DNA of 59,413 bases from Emticicia sp. (GTDB lineage Bacteria; Bacteroidota; Bacteroidia; Cytophagales; Spirosomataceae). The stretch lies in NCBI GenBank assembly GCA_017495105.1, contig JAFEIL010000070.1, positions 1 to 59,413 on the forward strand, written 5' to 3'. The notes beneath the pieces were generated by a model. The model saw only the letters and a list, made by a program, of their open reading frames with translations. It was not told the origin of the DNA and made no database searches. Both the position numbers and the translations under genes were made by a program. Below are positions 16,774 to 25,241 of this stretch, piece by piece (positions within the stretch are counted from its first letter, which is position 1; every line of letters starts with the position of its first letter).

Positions 16774-18420
16774 TTACTTCTTCACAATCACAAACTCTAC
16801 GCGGCGGTTTTGTGATTTGCCTTCTTCGGTATCGTTGCTTGCAATTGGGCGGGTTTCACCAAAACCTAAACTCGTAACTCTATTAGCAGGAAGTTTTTTC
16901 GATAACAAATAACTACGAACCGATTCGGCACGATCTTGTGATAGTTTTAAGTTACTTTCGTTTGATCCGACATTATCTGTATGTCCTTGAATCTCAATCG
17001 TTAGGCTTACGTTCGATTTTAAAGTTTCAGCAATACGATCTAACTCCGGAAACGACTCCGAGCGTAGGGTAGCTTTGGCGTATTCAAAGAAAATGTTGTT
17101 GAGCGGCACTTTCTCGCCTTCTTTAATGGCCACCAATTTTAGGTCATCGCCATCAATTTCTTTGAATTCTTTTATTTCAGTAAGGTCAATATTTTTGCCA
17201 ATCGCAATAAAATCTTTCGCAATAGCGTGATAAGAGTATTTCTTACCGTAAGGCAATACAATTTTGTATTCGCCAGTAGCTGGGTTTGTGTAGGCTTCGC
17301 CGAGTTCTTCACCATCAGCTAAGTCTTGATAAACAATTTTTGCTTCAATTGGGCGACCAGTTTTTTGGTCGACTACCTTACCACTAATCATTACAACAGG
17401 CGTTGGGGTAGTTGTTCCAGTATTTACAGGACTTTTTCCTTCGTTTAAACTTGTTTGTTCTTCAACTCTACTGTTTGATGTTTGAACTCCTGCGACTGTT
17501 GGCTCAATTTTCTTGTCTTCACGCAGTTTGAAACGCACTAAATCGCCTTTTCCTACTGAGTTTTTCTTGGTACTCATGTATGCATATTCGCCCGAGGCTG
17601 AAATCGTGTACGAAAGCTCGTTGGCATTACTGTTTACTTTCTCGCCCATATTAATTGGCTTCGACCATTTTCTCCAGCTTCTATCCAAGCGTTTCGAAAC
17701 CCAAATGTCAGTGCCGCCCAAGCCAGCTTTACGGTCGGTTGCAAAATAAAGCGTATAATTATCCGAAGCCAAAAAAGGCGTAGTTTCGGTATCACTCGTA
17801 TTAATGTCTTCTCCGAGACCTTCGGGTTTTGTCCATTTGCCATCTTTTCCCAGAAAACTCACATACAAGTCATCTTGTTTGCTATTACGTTTTTCGCTGA
17901 AAGCCAAAATCAACGTTTTTCCATCGTTTGATAAGCAAGCCGTCAGAAACTGACCTTTACACATATCATCAAACTTCGGGATTATCACTTTTTGAGGTTC
18001 TCCCCAACCCGTTTTTGTTTTTTTGCAAGTCGAAAGTCCCGCCTCGTTTTCACGACGACCACCATTATAAACACCTGAAATTAGAATTGTATTGCCATCG
18101 GGCGTAATACTGAAAAGGTCGTTGTACTGGTCTTTATTGATGCTATTTGGCATTCGGCGGGCAATTGCCCATGAACCATCTCTATTATCCGAATACCACA
18201 CATCTTGGCTACCTTTTTCTCCATAATTATTCGATGGGTGACTCACCCGCACAAAATAGAGTGTCTTGCCATCAGGTGAAATCACAGGATTTAGTTCATT
18301 AAATTCAGTATTAACTGCCGAGCCGAGTTGCTCAATTGATTGAGCAAAAAGTCCTCCGTTTTCGAAAGAAGCAGAAAAGAATAAGCAAAAGGATAGTAAG
18401 AATAGGAAAGCCTTACGCAT
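16774..18420 (-). CDS. OmpA-family protein with PD40 propeller
   Basis: The ATG at 18420 is preferred because MRKAFLFLLSFCLFFSASF is a clean signal peptide. Three parts follow: PD40/WD40-like beta-propeller repeats at about residues 40-300 (NPVISPDGKTLYFVR, LFSITPDGNTILIS, TPFLASDNYTLYFATD), a carboxypeptidase-regulatory-like fold near 350-410 (VVDQKTGRPIEAKIVYQD), and a C-terminal OmpA peptidoglycan-binding domain (IEIQGHTDNVGSNESN, RAESVRSYL, NRRVEFVI). This architecture is common in Bacteroidota, including PorE-like proteins of the type IX system, but that link is only suggested. It probably anchors an outer-membrane complex to the wall. Confidence 0.9.
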   Translation of the reverse strand: MRKAFLFLLSFCLFFSASFENGGLFAQSIEQLGSAVNTEFNELNPVISPDGKTLYFVRVSHPSNNYGEKGSQDVWYSDNRDGSWAIARRMPNSINKDQYNDLFSITPDGNTILISGVYNGGRRENEAGLSTCKKTKTGWGEPQKVIIPKFDDMCKGQFLTACLSNDGKTLILAFSEKRNSKQDDLYVSFLGKDGKWTKPEGLGEDINTSDTETTPFLASDNYTLYFATDRKAGLGGTDIWVSKRLDRSWRKWSKPINMGEKVNSNANELSYTISASGEYAYMSTKKNSVGKGDLVRFKLREDKKIEPTVAGVQTSNSRVEEQTSLNEGKSPVNTGTTTPTPVVMISGKVVDQKTGRPIEAKIVYQDLADGEELGEAYTNPATGEYKIVLPYGKKYSYHAIAKDFIAIGKNIDLTEIKEFKEIDGDDLKLVAIKEGEKVPLNNIFFEYAKATLRSESFPELDRIAETLKSNVSLTIEIQGHTDNVGSNESNLKLSQDRAESVRSYLLSKKLPANRVTSLGFGETRPIASNDTEEGKSQNRRVEFVIVKK

Positions 18421-18664
18421 AAAATCTATTTTATATTTAATAATAATCATTAAAGTCGCTATACAAATAACGCAATCTCCGAGCCAAAATGTATTAATTC
18501 CTAAAAAATCATTCTAAAATATGTAGTTTTGTAATTGGGTTTATGAAAAAAGTTCATTTAAAACAAATAAAATCGATTTTAATCGGCTTTCAAAGAAGTA
18601 TTCTGTGCGATGATGGTCGCCTTTGTAACCGCTTTATATTGAAAGTTTATAATTGAAGATATTA

Positions 18665-19642
18665 ATGCAAGCAAACCAGATTTTTGATGGCTTCGCTCAA
18701 CTCCGAGTATTGATTGTTGGCGATGTGATGATAGATTCGTATATTTTTGGAAAAGTTGAGCGTATTTCGCCTGAAGCACCTATTCCTGTAGTGAATGTAA
18801 AGCGTAAAGAAATTCGTTTAGGAGGAGCAGGAAACGTGGCAATGAATATAAAATCGTTGGGCGGAATTGCCATTTTATGTACAGTCGTAGGCAATGATTC
18901 TGATGCAAATGATTTGGTTAAAATGCTGATTGATAATGATTTGCCAACTGAAGGTATCATTAAGAGTAATGACCGAATTACTACTGTGAAACAACGAGTT
19001 TTGGCTGGTTCACAGCACGTTGTGCGGATTGATTCTGAAATGGATGGCCTCATCAATGCCGATGAGCGTTTACAACTTATCGAAAAAGCTAAACTTTTGG
19101 CCGAATCGTGCGATGTAATTATTTTTGAAGACTACGACAAAGGTGTTTTAGATGCTGAAAGTATCAAAGCCATAGTAAGTTTTGCAAAATCGAAAGGTAT
19201 TCCAACGATTGTTGACCCCAAAAAGCGAAATTTTTTACATTATCAAGGTACGGATATTTTTAAACCAAATCTGAAAGAGTTAAAAGAGGGCTTAAAAATT
19301 GATTTTGATGCCAAAAATTTGGACGAAATCAGAGCGTCTGTGGCATTGGCCAAACAAACTTTGGGTGTGAATGGCATATTTCTAACATTATCTGAAAATG
19401 GCGTTTTTATAGATTTTGCTGGCGAAACACATCATATTGCAGCACATTTACGTAGCATTACAGATGTTTCGGGTGCCGGCGATACCGTAGTGAGTATAGC
19501 GGCAATGTGTTTAGCTCTACAACTTACGCCGAAAGCAATTGCCGAAATGTCGAATTTGGGTGGCGGACTTGTTTGTGAATATGTAGGTGTTGTACCGATT
19601 GAAAAAGAGAAGTTAAAGGCGGAGTATCAGAAGCATTTGTAG
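18665..19642 (+). CDS. rfaE1: D-glycero-beta-D-manno-heptose-7-phosphate kinase
   Basis: This PfkB-family kinase phosphorylates heptose-7-phosphate on the way to ADP-heptose, a precursor of LPS inner core. Visible motifs are VLIVGDVMIDSYIFGKVERISPEAP cut across the N-terminal lid, GGAGNVAMNI near residue 55, FEDYDKGVL near 155, and the PfkB signature DVSGAGDTVVS near 270 with the catalytic Asp. Only the kinase half is present (325 aa); the adenylyltransferase half of HldE is absent, so a separate enzyme must complete the step. The ATG at 18665 is preferred over a TTG four codons upstream. Confidence 0.93.
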   Translation: MQANQIFDGFAQLRVLIVGDVMIDSYIFGKVERISPEAPIPVVNVKRKEIRLGGAGNVAMNIKSLGGIAILCTVVGNDSDANDLVKMLIDNDLPTEGIIKSNDRITTVKQRVLAGSQHVVRIDSEMDGLINADERLQLIEKAKLLAESCDVIIFEDYDKGVLDAESIKAIVSFAKSKGIPTIVDPKKRNFLHYQGTDIFKPNLKELKEGLKIDFDAKNLDEIRASVALAKQTLGVNGIFLTLSENGVFIDFAGETHHIAAHLRSITDVSGAGDTVVSIAAMCLALQLTPKAIAEMSNLGGGLVCEYVGVVPIEKEKLKAEYQKHL

Positions 19643-19687
19643 TTTTCCTTTGGAACGTCCAATTTGAACGTTTTCTGAAATAAGGCA

Positions 19688-19736
19688 CAAAAAAAGCACC
19701 CGACATTTTCAATATTCAATAAAAATGTGAGGTGCT
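19688..19736 (-). terminator. Terminator downstream of the 36-aa ORF
   Basis: On the minus strand agcacctcacattttt pairs with aaaatgtcgggtgct (two mismatches) and is followed by seven T. It lies 60 nt after the stop of the small ORF and supports a minus-strand transcript there. Confidence 0.7.
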
Positions 19737-19795
19737 ATAAATTCAGAATGTCGGTAAATTGGTGGCTTTGGTGGCTACAATTCATTATTGCTGAA

Positions 19796-19906
19796 TTATT
19801 TTGTAGTTGGCTTGAATGGTATTGTTAGTTTTCCTTTTTTGTTTAAAGAATAAACTACAACGCCAACAGCAACAGCGGCTAATCCGAATAATACTCCCTT
19901 TTTCAT
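19796..19906 (-). CDS. 36-aa single-pass membrane peptide
   Basis: The ATG at 19906 opens a 36-codon frame: a Lys-Lys start, one hydrophobic helix (GVLFGLAAVAVGVVVYSL), then a basic tail ending in IPFKPTTK. The composition is that of a true small membrane protein and not of random AT-rich DNA. A minus-strand terminator follows at 19688-19736. No family is recognised. Small one-helix proteins of this form often modulate a membrane complex or serve as stress peptides, but nothing here says which. Confidence 0.55.
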   Translation of the reverse strand: MKKGVLFGLAAVAVGVVVYSLNKKGKLTIPFKPTTK

Positions 19907-20205
19907 TGTCGTATTTGTTTAAAGTGTGTCTTTTGAATGTATTTGAATAAGCAAATAACGGAAAAACAACAGTATTTATTGTAATATTTACTTAAAAATT
20001 ACTTAAAAAATTATTTTACGGTAAATATTCTTGTTTTTGTCTATCAAGTTTTTAACGAATGAAGGGAATTTCGAATTTTTCGTGCCAATCCATTATTTTC
20101 ATTTGAATAAATATAAGTATTCAAATGAATGATTTTCAATAAAAAACCATTCTTTAAGTCTATTTTAAGATTATTAATTTTTACTCATTTAAATAAAATT
20201 AAATT
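19907..20205. other. AT-rich gap upstream of rsgA
   Basis: No gene is seen. The stretch holds a hairpin catttgaata-N8-tattcaaatg at 20100-20127, and AT-rich sequence that must contain promoters for rsgA on plus and the small ORF on minus. No TAnnTTTG box could be assigned with confidence. Confidence 0.4.
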
Positions 20206-21138
20206 TTGAGCCAAAACATTGGATTAGTCATGCGTTCGACGGGTTCTTGGTACGATGTTCGTTCCAATGAAGGAACTATTATGCAATGTCGCCTCAAAGG
20301 TAAGTTCAAAATCAAGGGTTTTAAAGTAACAAACCCCATTGCAGTTGGCGATAAAGTTGTCTATGAATTAGAAGATGAGGTTCGTAACGCGGGCATTATC
20401 AGTGATATTCTCCCTCGTGAAAATTACATTATTCGCCAATCAGTGCATAAAACCGCTCATGGGCATTTATTGGCCACTAATCTTGACCAAGCGGTGCTAA
20501 TTGCTACGCTTGATTTTCCACGAACGTCATTGGGTTTTATTGACCGTTTTTTGGTGGCAGCTGAGTCGTTTCGTATTCCTACGGTGCTAGTTTTCAATAA
20601 ACTCGACTTACTCAATGAAGAACAAATCGCCTATCAGAACGAACTAACCGAGCTTTACGAAAGCCTTAATTATAAATGTATTTTCACTTCGGCCGTTGAT
20701 GGCACGGGAGTTGATGATTTTTTTAATATCTTACAAGGAAAAGTTTCGCTAATTTCGGGGCATTCGGGCGTTGGAAAATCTACTTTGGTCAATGCGATTG
20801 CTCCTGATTTGGATTTACGTACTTCGGAGGTTTCAACATTTGCTAATAAAGGCGTGCATACCACAACTTTTGCGGAAATGTTTGAAATCGCTCATAATAC
20901 CTTCATCATAGATTCGCCAGGAATTAAAGAATTAGGACTTGCCGATATGCAAAAAGAAGAAATTGGGCATTATTTTCCCGAAATTTTGGAAATAATGAGC
21001 CAATGTCGTTTTCATAATTGTATGCATCTCGACGAGCCAAATTGTGCCGTAAAAGAAGCCGTCATGGAGGAGCGAATTGCCCAAAGTCGATATTTTAGCT
21101 ACTTGAGCATGATGGATGGCGGCGATAATCGGAAATAG
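20206..21138 (+). CDS. rsgA: Ribosome small subunit-dependent GTPase A
   Basis: RsgA (YjeQ) is a circularly permuted GTPase that matures the 30S subunit. Domain order is an OB fold (GLVMRSTGSWYDVRS, residues about 5-70), the G4 motif NKLDL near 125, then G1 GHSGVGKSTL near 185 and G3 DSPGI near 243, and a C-terminal zinc finger with CRFHNCMHLDEPNC near 266-279. The start is a TTG at 20206, which retains the full OB-fold strand; the ATG at 20230 would cut into it. Length (310 aa) is usual. Confidence 0.95.
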   Translation: MSQNIGLVMRSTGSWYDVRSNEGTIMQCRLKGKFKIKGFKVTNPIAVGDKVVYELEDEVRNAGIISDILPRENYIIRQSVHKTAHGHLLATNLDQAVLIATLDFPRTSLGFIDRFLVAAESFRIPTVLVFNKLDLLNEEQIAYQNELTELYESLNYKCIFTSAVDGTGVDDFFNILQGKVSLISGHSGVGKSTLVNAIAPDLDLRTSEVSTFANKGVHTTTFAEMFEIAHNTFIIDSPGIKELGLADMQKEEIGHYFPEILEIMSQCRFHNCMHLDEPNCAVKEAVMEERIAQSRYFSYLSMMDGGDNRK

Positions 21139-21462
21139 AGAAAAGTCTGCAGTTTTCGGTCTTCAGTCGTCAGAAACAAAGTAAAATCTATTGTATTAAA
21201 AGACCGTTGACCAACACCACCCTTTTATCCTCAAAATAAGTCGTTTCACACAAAAAATATTTTCTTGTCAAAGCTATTCTTCTTTTCTTTGTCGGAAATG
21301 CATAATAATATGATTCCTATATTCTCCAAGGTTTGTTTCGAGGTTAATCGAGATTAGAAAAGAGTTTTTATGGAAACTTAATATTTCAATCTTGGTATTC
21401 TGACAAATCATTTTAATCTTGGTGTAAAAATTGTAATTTTGCTTGACTATAAAGTAAAGTCT
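21139..21462. repeat. Gap with heptamer repeat AGTNNNC and its inverted copy
   Basis: Units begin at 21144, 21151, 21158, 21165 and 21172 (AGTCTGC, AGTTTTC, GGTCTTC, AGTCGTC, AGAAACA). At about 21198-21211 the opposite strand reads GGTCAAC then GGTCTTT, an inverted pair of the same type. The remainder up to the sigma factor is AT-rich with no gene seen. Confidence 0.6.
21434..21441 (+). promoter_or_regulatory. Candidate -7 box of the sigma factor gene
   Basis: TAATTTTG matches TAnnTTTG and lies 21 nt before the ATG at 21463. It overlaps the alternative TTG at 21439, which argues that translation begins at 21463. Confidence 0.5.
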
Positions 21463-22092
21463 ATGGAAGAAGAAGAAGAAATCGTAGAAGTAGTAGCACG
21501 GTACTCCGAAAAAGAAAAATACGCTGTTTTTGATAAAGAGTTTATGCCACACATAGACTCCATGTATAACTTTGCCTTTCGCCTCACAAATGATGAAGAT
21601 GATGCCAATGATTTGGTACAAGATACCTACCTAAAGGCGTTTCGATTTATCAATTCATTTGAGCGAGGAACTAATGCAAAAGCGTGGTTGTTCAGAATTT
21701 TGAAAAATAGCTTTATCAACGATTATCGTAAAAAAAGTAAAGAACCTTCAAAGGTCGATTACCAAGACGTTGAAACAACCTATAATTCGACAGAAGATGC
21801 CGAAATGGATGCCACAACCGACTTGCGTACCGAAACCGTGCAAGACATGATTGGCGATGAAGTTGCCAATGCACTCAATAGTTTGCCAGTTGATTTCAGA
21901 ACCGTAATAATCTTGTGTGATATTGAAGGTTTTACTTATGAGGAAATGGCCAAAATTTTGGATATTCCTATCGGAACTGTTCGCTCAAGATTACATCGTG
22001 CTAGAAATCTCTTGAAAGAAAAACTGAAATCTTATGCTTTATCAATGGGTTACAAAACCAACGAATTAGAAAGCCAAGAAGAAGAAATTTAG
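21463..22092 (+). CDS. ECF sigma factor, SigR-like (209 aa)
   Basis: Region 2 is clear (MYNFAFRLTNDEDDANDLVQDTYLKA, written here in two parts: YNFAFRLTNDEDDAND and LVQDTYLKAF), followed by RGTNAKAWLFRILKNSF and INDYRKKSKEP, the hallmark of the RpoE/SigR thiol-stress group. Region 4 is present as LPVDFRTVIILCDIEGFTYEE with the helix-turn-helix IPIGTVRSRLHRARNLLKE. The N-terminus is a run of Glu. The ATG at 21463 is chosen because an upstream TTG overlaps the promoter box. The next gene is an RsrA-like protein, as in the actinobacterial SigR-RsrA pair, so the factor is likely released under oxidative thiol stress. Confidence 0.9.
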   Translation: MEEEEEIVEVVARYSEKEKYAVFDKEFMPHIDSMYNFAFRLTNDEDDANDLVQDTYLKAFRFINSFERGTNAKAWLFRILKNSFINDYRKKSKEPSKVDYQDVETTYNSTEDAEMDATTDLRTETVQDMIGDEVANALNSLPVDFRTVIILCDIEGFTYEEMAKILDIPIGTVRSRLHRARNLLKEKLKSYALSMGYKTNELESQEEEI

Positions 22093-22118
22093 TAGATTAG
22101 GCATCAAATTGAACAAAT

Positions 22119-22184
22119 TCTGAAAGATTGCTGTTACTTATTTGTTCAAACGTATGAATTAGCAAATTATTTATCGAAATAATT
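22119..22184. repeat. Two hairpins between sigma and anti-sigma genes
   Basis: ttgaacaaat (22119-22128) pairs with atttgttcaa (about 22139-22148), and aaattattt-atcg-aaataattt follows at 22163-22184. They could partly terminate or stabilise the sigma transcript. Confidence 0.4.
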
Positions 22185-22274
22185 TGTATCGAATAAATCG
22201 AAATATCAGATAGAAAATACCTTAAAACCACAAGGTGAACAAATATTAATACTATTCCTATAATTATTAAATCA

Positions 22275-22574
22275 ATGAAGCAAAAGTGTGAAAATCAGCA
22301 GAAATGTATGAAAATGATACAGGCCGTTTTGGATGGTTCTGCATCTGCTGAAGAAGTTGAACACTTCAAACTAAACATGGATGCTTGTATGCCGTGTATT
22401 GAGACATATAAGCTAGAAAAAAGCGTAAAGGAAGCGATGCAGGGAAAAGTAGAAAAAAAATGTTGCCCACAGTCGATTATCGTAGATATTAGAGCAAAAA
22501 TTGGTTTAGCACTTTTGTTGTTAGGGTTTATATTTATCGAAGTAAAATTGTATCATATCTTATTTAGCTGTTGA
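22275..22574 (+). CDS. RsrA-like anti-sigma factor with C-terminal hydrophobic helix
   Basis: The 99-aa protein follows the SigR-like gene by 182 nt. It aligns by eye with Streptomyces RsrA (from memory) over VEHFKLNMDACMPC, IETYKLEKSVKE and KCC...DIRAKI. Cys11, Cys38 and Cys41 match redox and zinc positions, and Cys63-Cys64 match the KRCC pair. The canonical zinc His of HxxxCxxC is Asn34 here, so zinc binding must differ or use another ligand such as His30. The last 24 residues form a hydrophobic helix (IGLALLLLGFIFIEV), absent in RsrA as recalled, which may tether the protein to the membrane. Confidence 0.8.
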   Translation: MKQKCENQQKCMKMIQAVLDGSASAEEVEHFKLNMDACMPCIETYKLEKSVKEAMQGKVEKKCCPQSIIVDIRAKIGLALLLLGFIFIEVKLYHILFSC

Positions 22575-22612
22575 TTAGCCAAAAGCGATAATAAAGGAGC
22601 ATAAATCGTATC

Positions 22613-22649
22613 AAAAAAGCCATCAAATATTAGATTTGATGGCTTTTTT
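22613..22649. terminator. Strong bidirectional terminator
   Basis: Perfect 16-nt arms aaaaaagccatcaaat and complement with a 5-nt loop and U-runs on both strands. It closes the anti-sigma gene on plus and the kinase/ParB gene on minus. Confidence 0.9.
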
Positions 22650-22655
22650 GCGTAA

Positions 22656-23564
22656 TTACAAAGTTGGATGTGTATAAAACTCAAATTTATTTGCCTTTTC
22701 CCAGTCATAAAGTGACGCTGCATTGATAGTATCACCAAAATATTCATTGGCTGAAATATTATTGGGTAGAAGTTCCTCGTTTTTTGCTATAAGTTTTACT
22801 GGAACTAATGAAACTCCATTCTGAATTGCAATGCTCGTGCGTTTGTGTCCATCAAGGATAGCCCACTTGCCATTTTTTTCAATAACTGAAATCGGATATT
22901 CTGATGAAGGTGATGTAGTATTAATTTGTTCTTTCAAATCATCGAAATCATCATTGAAAGTTTCTCTGATATTTTGAGTAGGAAATAAAATCTTGGGATT
23001 GCACCAAATAACTCCTCGTTGAAAATCTTTTTGATTGATTATCTTGGTGATAAACCTTGCAATCGTCATTGTTTTCAATTCAGTTGTATTGATAGTCAAA
23101 TCGAAATTGCTGAAATCAGCACAATCAGCACCGTATTCCTTCAAAAATCTATTGTTTTCGCTACCTTTTCTTAATGTTATTGATTTGACAGTTTCCTGAA
23201 TTGTTGCATAAGTTGTTTCATTAATTCTGGTCGAATCGCTCATAATTCGTTTGGCGGCAACTTCAATATCAATTAAAAAATACAATTTTATTGATGAAGG
23301 AATAAAAAACCAACCTAAACGAGAATCTACGACAAAGTTTTTATCTAAAGTATTTAAGGCTCGTAGGTTATCATCAATTTCTTTATCAATTTCTTTATTT
23401 GTGTCGGCCAGATTATTTAGTTCGAGAGTTGTCATGCCATATCGGTGAGCAATTTCTCTCTGAATCGCACCTGTTGAAAGGTATTTAAGATTAAGTTCTT
23501 CAGATAAAATCTTGGCAATTGTACTTTTCCCACTCCCTAAATCTCCTGTTATAGTAATTTTCAT
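22656..23564 (-). CDS. Cytidylate-kinase-like P-loop kinase fused to a ParB/Srx-like domain (302 aa)
   Basis: The ATG at 23564 begins MKITITGDLGSGKSTIAKIL, a Walker A loop at the very N-terminus as in nucleoside-monophosphate kinases. STGAIQREIA, VVDSRLGWFFIP and KLYFLIDIEVAAKRI match the (d)CMP kinase fold to about residue 180. Residues 184-262 look like the ParB/sulfiredoxin fold, with PISVIEKNGKWAILDGHKRT giving the DGHxR core at 238-242 and then SIAIQNGVSLVPVKLI. ParB/Srx relatives such as SbnI and SerK act as free-serine kinases and others as nucleases or CTPases. The joint function is unknown. The gene stands alone between a terminator and divergent nadD. Confidence 0.75.
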   Translation of the reverse strand: MKITITGDLGSGKSTIAKILSEELNLKYLSTGAIQREIAHRYGMTTLELNNLADTNKEIDKEIDDNLRALNTLDKNFVVDSRLGWFFIPSSIKLYFLIDIEVAAKRIMSDSTRINETTYATIQETVKSITLRKGSENNRFLKEYGADCADFSNFDLTINTTELKTMTIARFITKIINQKDFQRGVIWCNPKILFPTQNIRETFNDDFDDLKEQINTTSPSSEYPISVIEKNGKWAILDGHKRTSIAIQNGVSLVPVKLIAKNEELLPNNISANEYFGDTINAASLYDWEKANKFEFYTHPTL

Positions 23565-23645
23565 ATAGATTGCTATATTTTTTTTAAAATTTGACAAAAT
23601 TATTCTTTTATTCCCAATTTTGCCCAATCAAATTGTAATATTTGG

Positions 23646-23653
23646 TATTTTTG
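23646..23653 (+). promoter_or_regulatory. Candidate -7 box of nadD
   Basis: TATTTTTG matches TAnnTTTG, 18 nt before the ATG. TTTG at 23619-23622 is 23 nt upstream and could be the -33 element. Confidence 0.45.
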
Positions 23654-23671
23654 GGGTAGATAAATTAAATT

Positions 23672-24244
23672 ATGAAAATAGGTTTGTTTTTTGGTTCGTT
23701 CAACCCCATTCACGTTGGTCATTTGATTATTGCGAACACAATGGCCAATTGCACCGATTTGGAGCAGGTTTGGTTTATTGTTTCGCCGCAAAATCCGTTC
23801 AAGAAAAATAAAAGTTTACTCCACGAATTCGACCGATTGACGATGGTCGAAAAAGCGATTTCGGATAATTATAAGCTAAAAGCTAATGACATTGAGTTTC
23901 AGATGCCAAAGCCAAGCTATACAATTGATACATTAACGAAGTTATCAGAACGACATCCCAATCACGAATTTAAGCTCATCATGGGCGAGGATAATTTGGT
24001 GCAGTTTGAAAACTGGAAAAACTACGATAAGATTCTTGAATATTATGAATTGTACGTTTATCCAAGACCCAACACGGCCGAACATAATTTCAAGACTCAT
24101 CCAAAAGTAAAATTTGTAGAGGCTCCATTACTTGATATTTCGGCAACATTTATCCGAAATTCAATCAAAGAAGGAAAATCCATTCGCTACATGGTTTCGG
24201 ATGTGGTTGATGAATATATCCGCTGGAAGAAATTTTATTTGTAG
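23672..24244 (+). CDS. nadD: Nicotinate-nucleotide adenylyltransferase
   Basis: NadD adenylates nicotinate mononucleotide to deamido-NAD in NAD synthesis. The nucleotidyltransferase signature is IGLFFGSFNPIHVGHL at residues 3-18 with the HxGH motif. Further marks are WFIVSPQNPFKK, MGEDNLVQFENWKNY, YVYPRPN and the C-terminal DISATFIRNSIKEGKS, the ISxTxIR nucleotide-binding motif. Length (190 aa) is standard. It is divergent from the kinase/ParB fusion gene. Confidence 0.95.
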   Translation: MKIGLFFGSFNPIHVGHLIIANTMANCTDLEQVWFIVSPQNPFKKNKSLLHEFDRLTMVEKAISDNYKLKANDIEFQMPKPSYTIDTLTKLSERHPNHEFKLIMGEDNLVQFENWKNYDKILEYYELYVYPRPNTAEHNFKTHPKVKFVEAPLLDISATFIRNSIKEGKSIRYMVSDVVDEYIRWKKFYL

Positions 24245-24253
24245 AAAGGAAAT

Positions 24254-24279
24254 GTGGCACACCTATTGAGGTTTGCCAC
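24254..24279. terminator. Hairpin between convergent genes
   Basis: gtggcacacct-attg-aggtttgccac (one mismatch) separates nadD from the minus-strand reductase gene. The U-run is weak. Confidence 0.6.
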
Positions 24280-24281
24280 GT

Positions 24282-25184
24282 TTATTTACTAATTTGCCCA
24301 GCCAAAATTTCAATTCCTTCTGTAAAGCTAACAGGCTCATAGCCAAGTACTTGCTGTGATTTTGATAAGTCAAAACCTGTTCTTGCTGGGCGTTTGGCTG
24401 GTTGCGAAAATGTTGTAGAATCAGCTTGTGAAATCAGCGATTTATCGAGTTTGAAATAATCGGCTGTCATAATTGCCATTTCGTAAGGAGTCAAAAAATC
24501 CTTTCCCGAAATATTGAAAATGCCTTCGGCTTCTTGTTCGGCAATTAAAGCACAACCTTTTGCCAAATCTTCGGCCAAAGTAGGCGTTCGCCATTGGTCA
24601 GTTACAACCTTGATATTTTTACCATCTTCCAGCGACTTTTTCACCCACAAAATAATATTCGTACGGCTCATATCGTGGGCAATTCCATAAACCAAAACAG
24701 TGCGAGCAATTCCCCAGCGGATATTACTATTTGTAACCTGTTTTTCGGCGGCGTATTTACTCCAACCATAAAAACTTATCGGATTTGCTTCGGCATCTTC
24801 TTTGTAAGGACCAGATTTTCCATCAAAAATAAAATCGGTCGAAACGTGGAGAAGAAAACAATTAATTTTTGAGCAAGCCTCAATCAGATATTCGACCGAA
24901 CTTACATTTTGAGACCAACAAGCGTCTTTTTCGCTCTCGCACTGATCAACATTCGTCATGGCGGCCGTGTGAATAATCACGTTTGGCTTTACATTTTCAA
25001 CCACATTATGTACTTGCTCTCGACTTGTGATATCCATTGATTGGTAATCGTAGCCTTCAGTAAAAGGCAAACGATTTTCACCACGAGCAGTAGCAATTAC
25101 TTGAATATCTTTAGCACTTAGCAATAACTCAACAAGTTTTTGACCAAGTAAGCCATTTGAGCCTGAAATTAAAATTTTTTTCAT
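24282..25184 (-). CDS. SDR-family reductase, dTDP-4-dehydrorhamnose reductase-like
   Basis: The ATG at 25184 gives MKKILISGSNGLLGQKLVEL, the N-terminal Rossmann glycine motif. HTAAMTNVDQCESE, LLHVSTDFIFDGKSGPY and YGWSKYAAEKQV give the extended-SDR active site with the YxxxK dyad near residues 146-150. RTPTLAEDLAKG and GIFNISGKDFLTPYE match the RfbD sugar-reductase branch. No other rhamnose gene is adjacent, so the substrate is unproven; a nucleotide-sugar 4-keto reductase is most likely. An upstream in-frame ATG at 25223 is not supported by conservation. Confidence 0.85.
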   Translation of the reverse strand: MKKILISGSNGLLGQKLVELLLSAKDIQVIATARGENRLPFTEGYDYQSMDITSREQVHNVVENVKPNVIIHTAAMTNVDQCESEKDACWSQNVSSVEYLIEACSKINCFLLHVSTDFIFDGKSGPYKEDAEANPISFYGWSKYAAEKQVTNSNIRWGIARTVLVYGIAHDMSRTNIILWVKKSLEDGKNIKVVTDQWRTPTLAEDLAKGCALIAEQEAEGIFNISGKDFLTPYEMAIMTADYFKLDKSLISQADSTTFSQPAKRPARTGFDLSKSQQVLGYEPVSFTEGIEILAGQISK

Positions 25185-25203
25185 TGTTTTATAAAACTCT
25201 TCG

Positions 25204-25241
25204 TTTCCTGAGTGAAGCCACAATGGAATTGTCGAAGGGGG
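25204..25241. repeat. Dispersed cttcgac-type repeat
   Basis: The gap holds agccacaatggaattg, also found near 699-713, beside gtcgaaggggg, which on the other strand reads like the start of the cttcgact hairpin family seen at 12210 and 53091. Confidence 0.4.
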
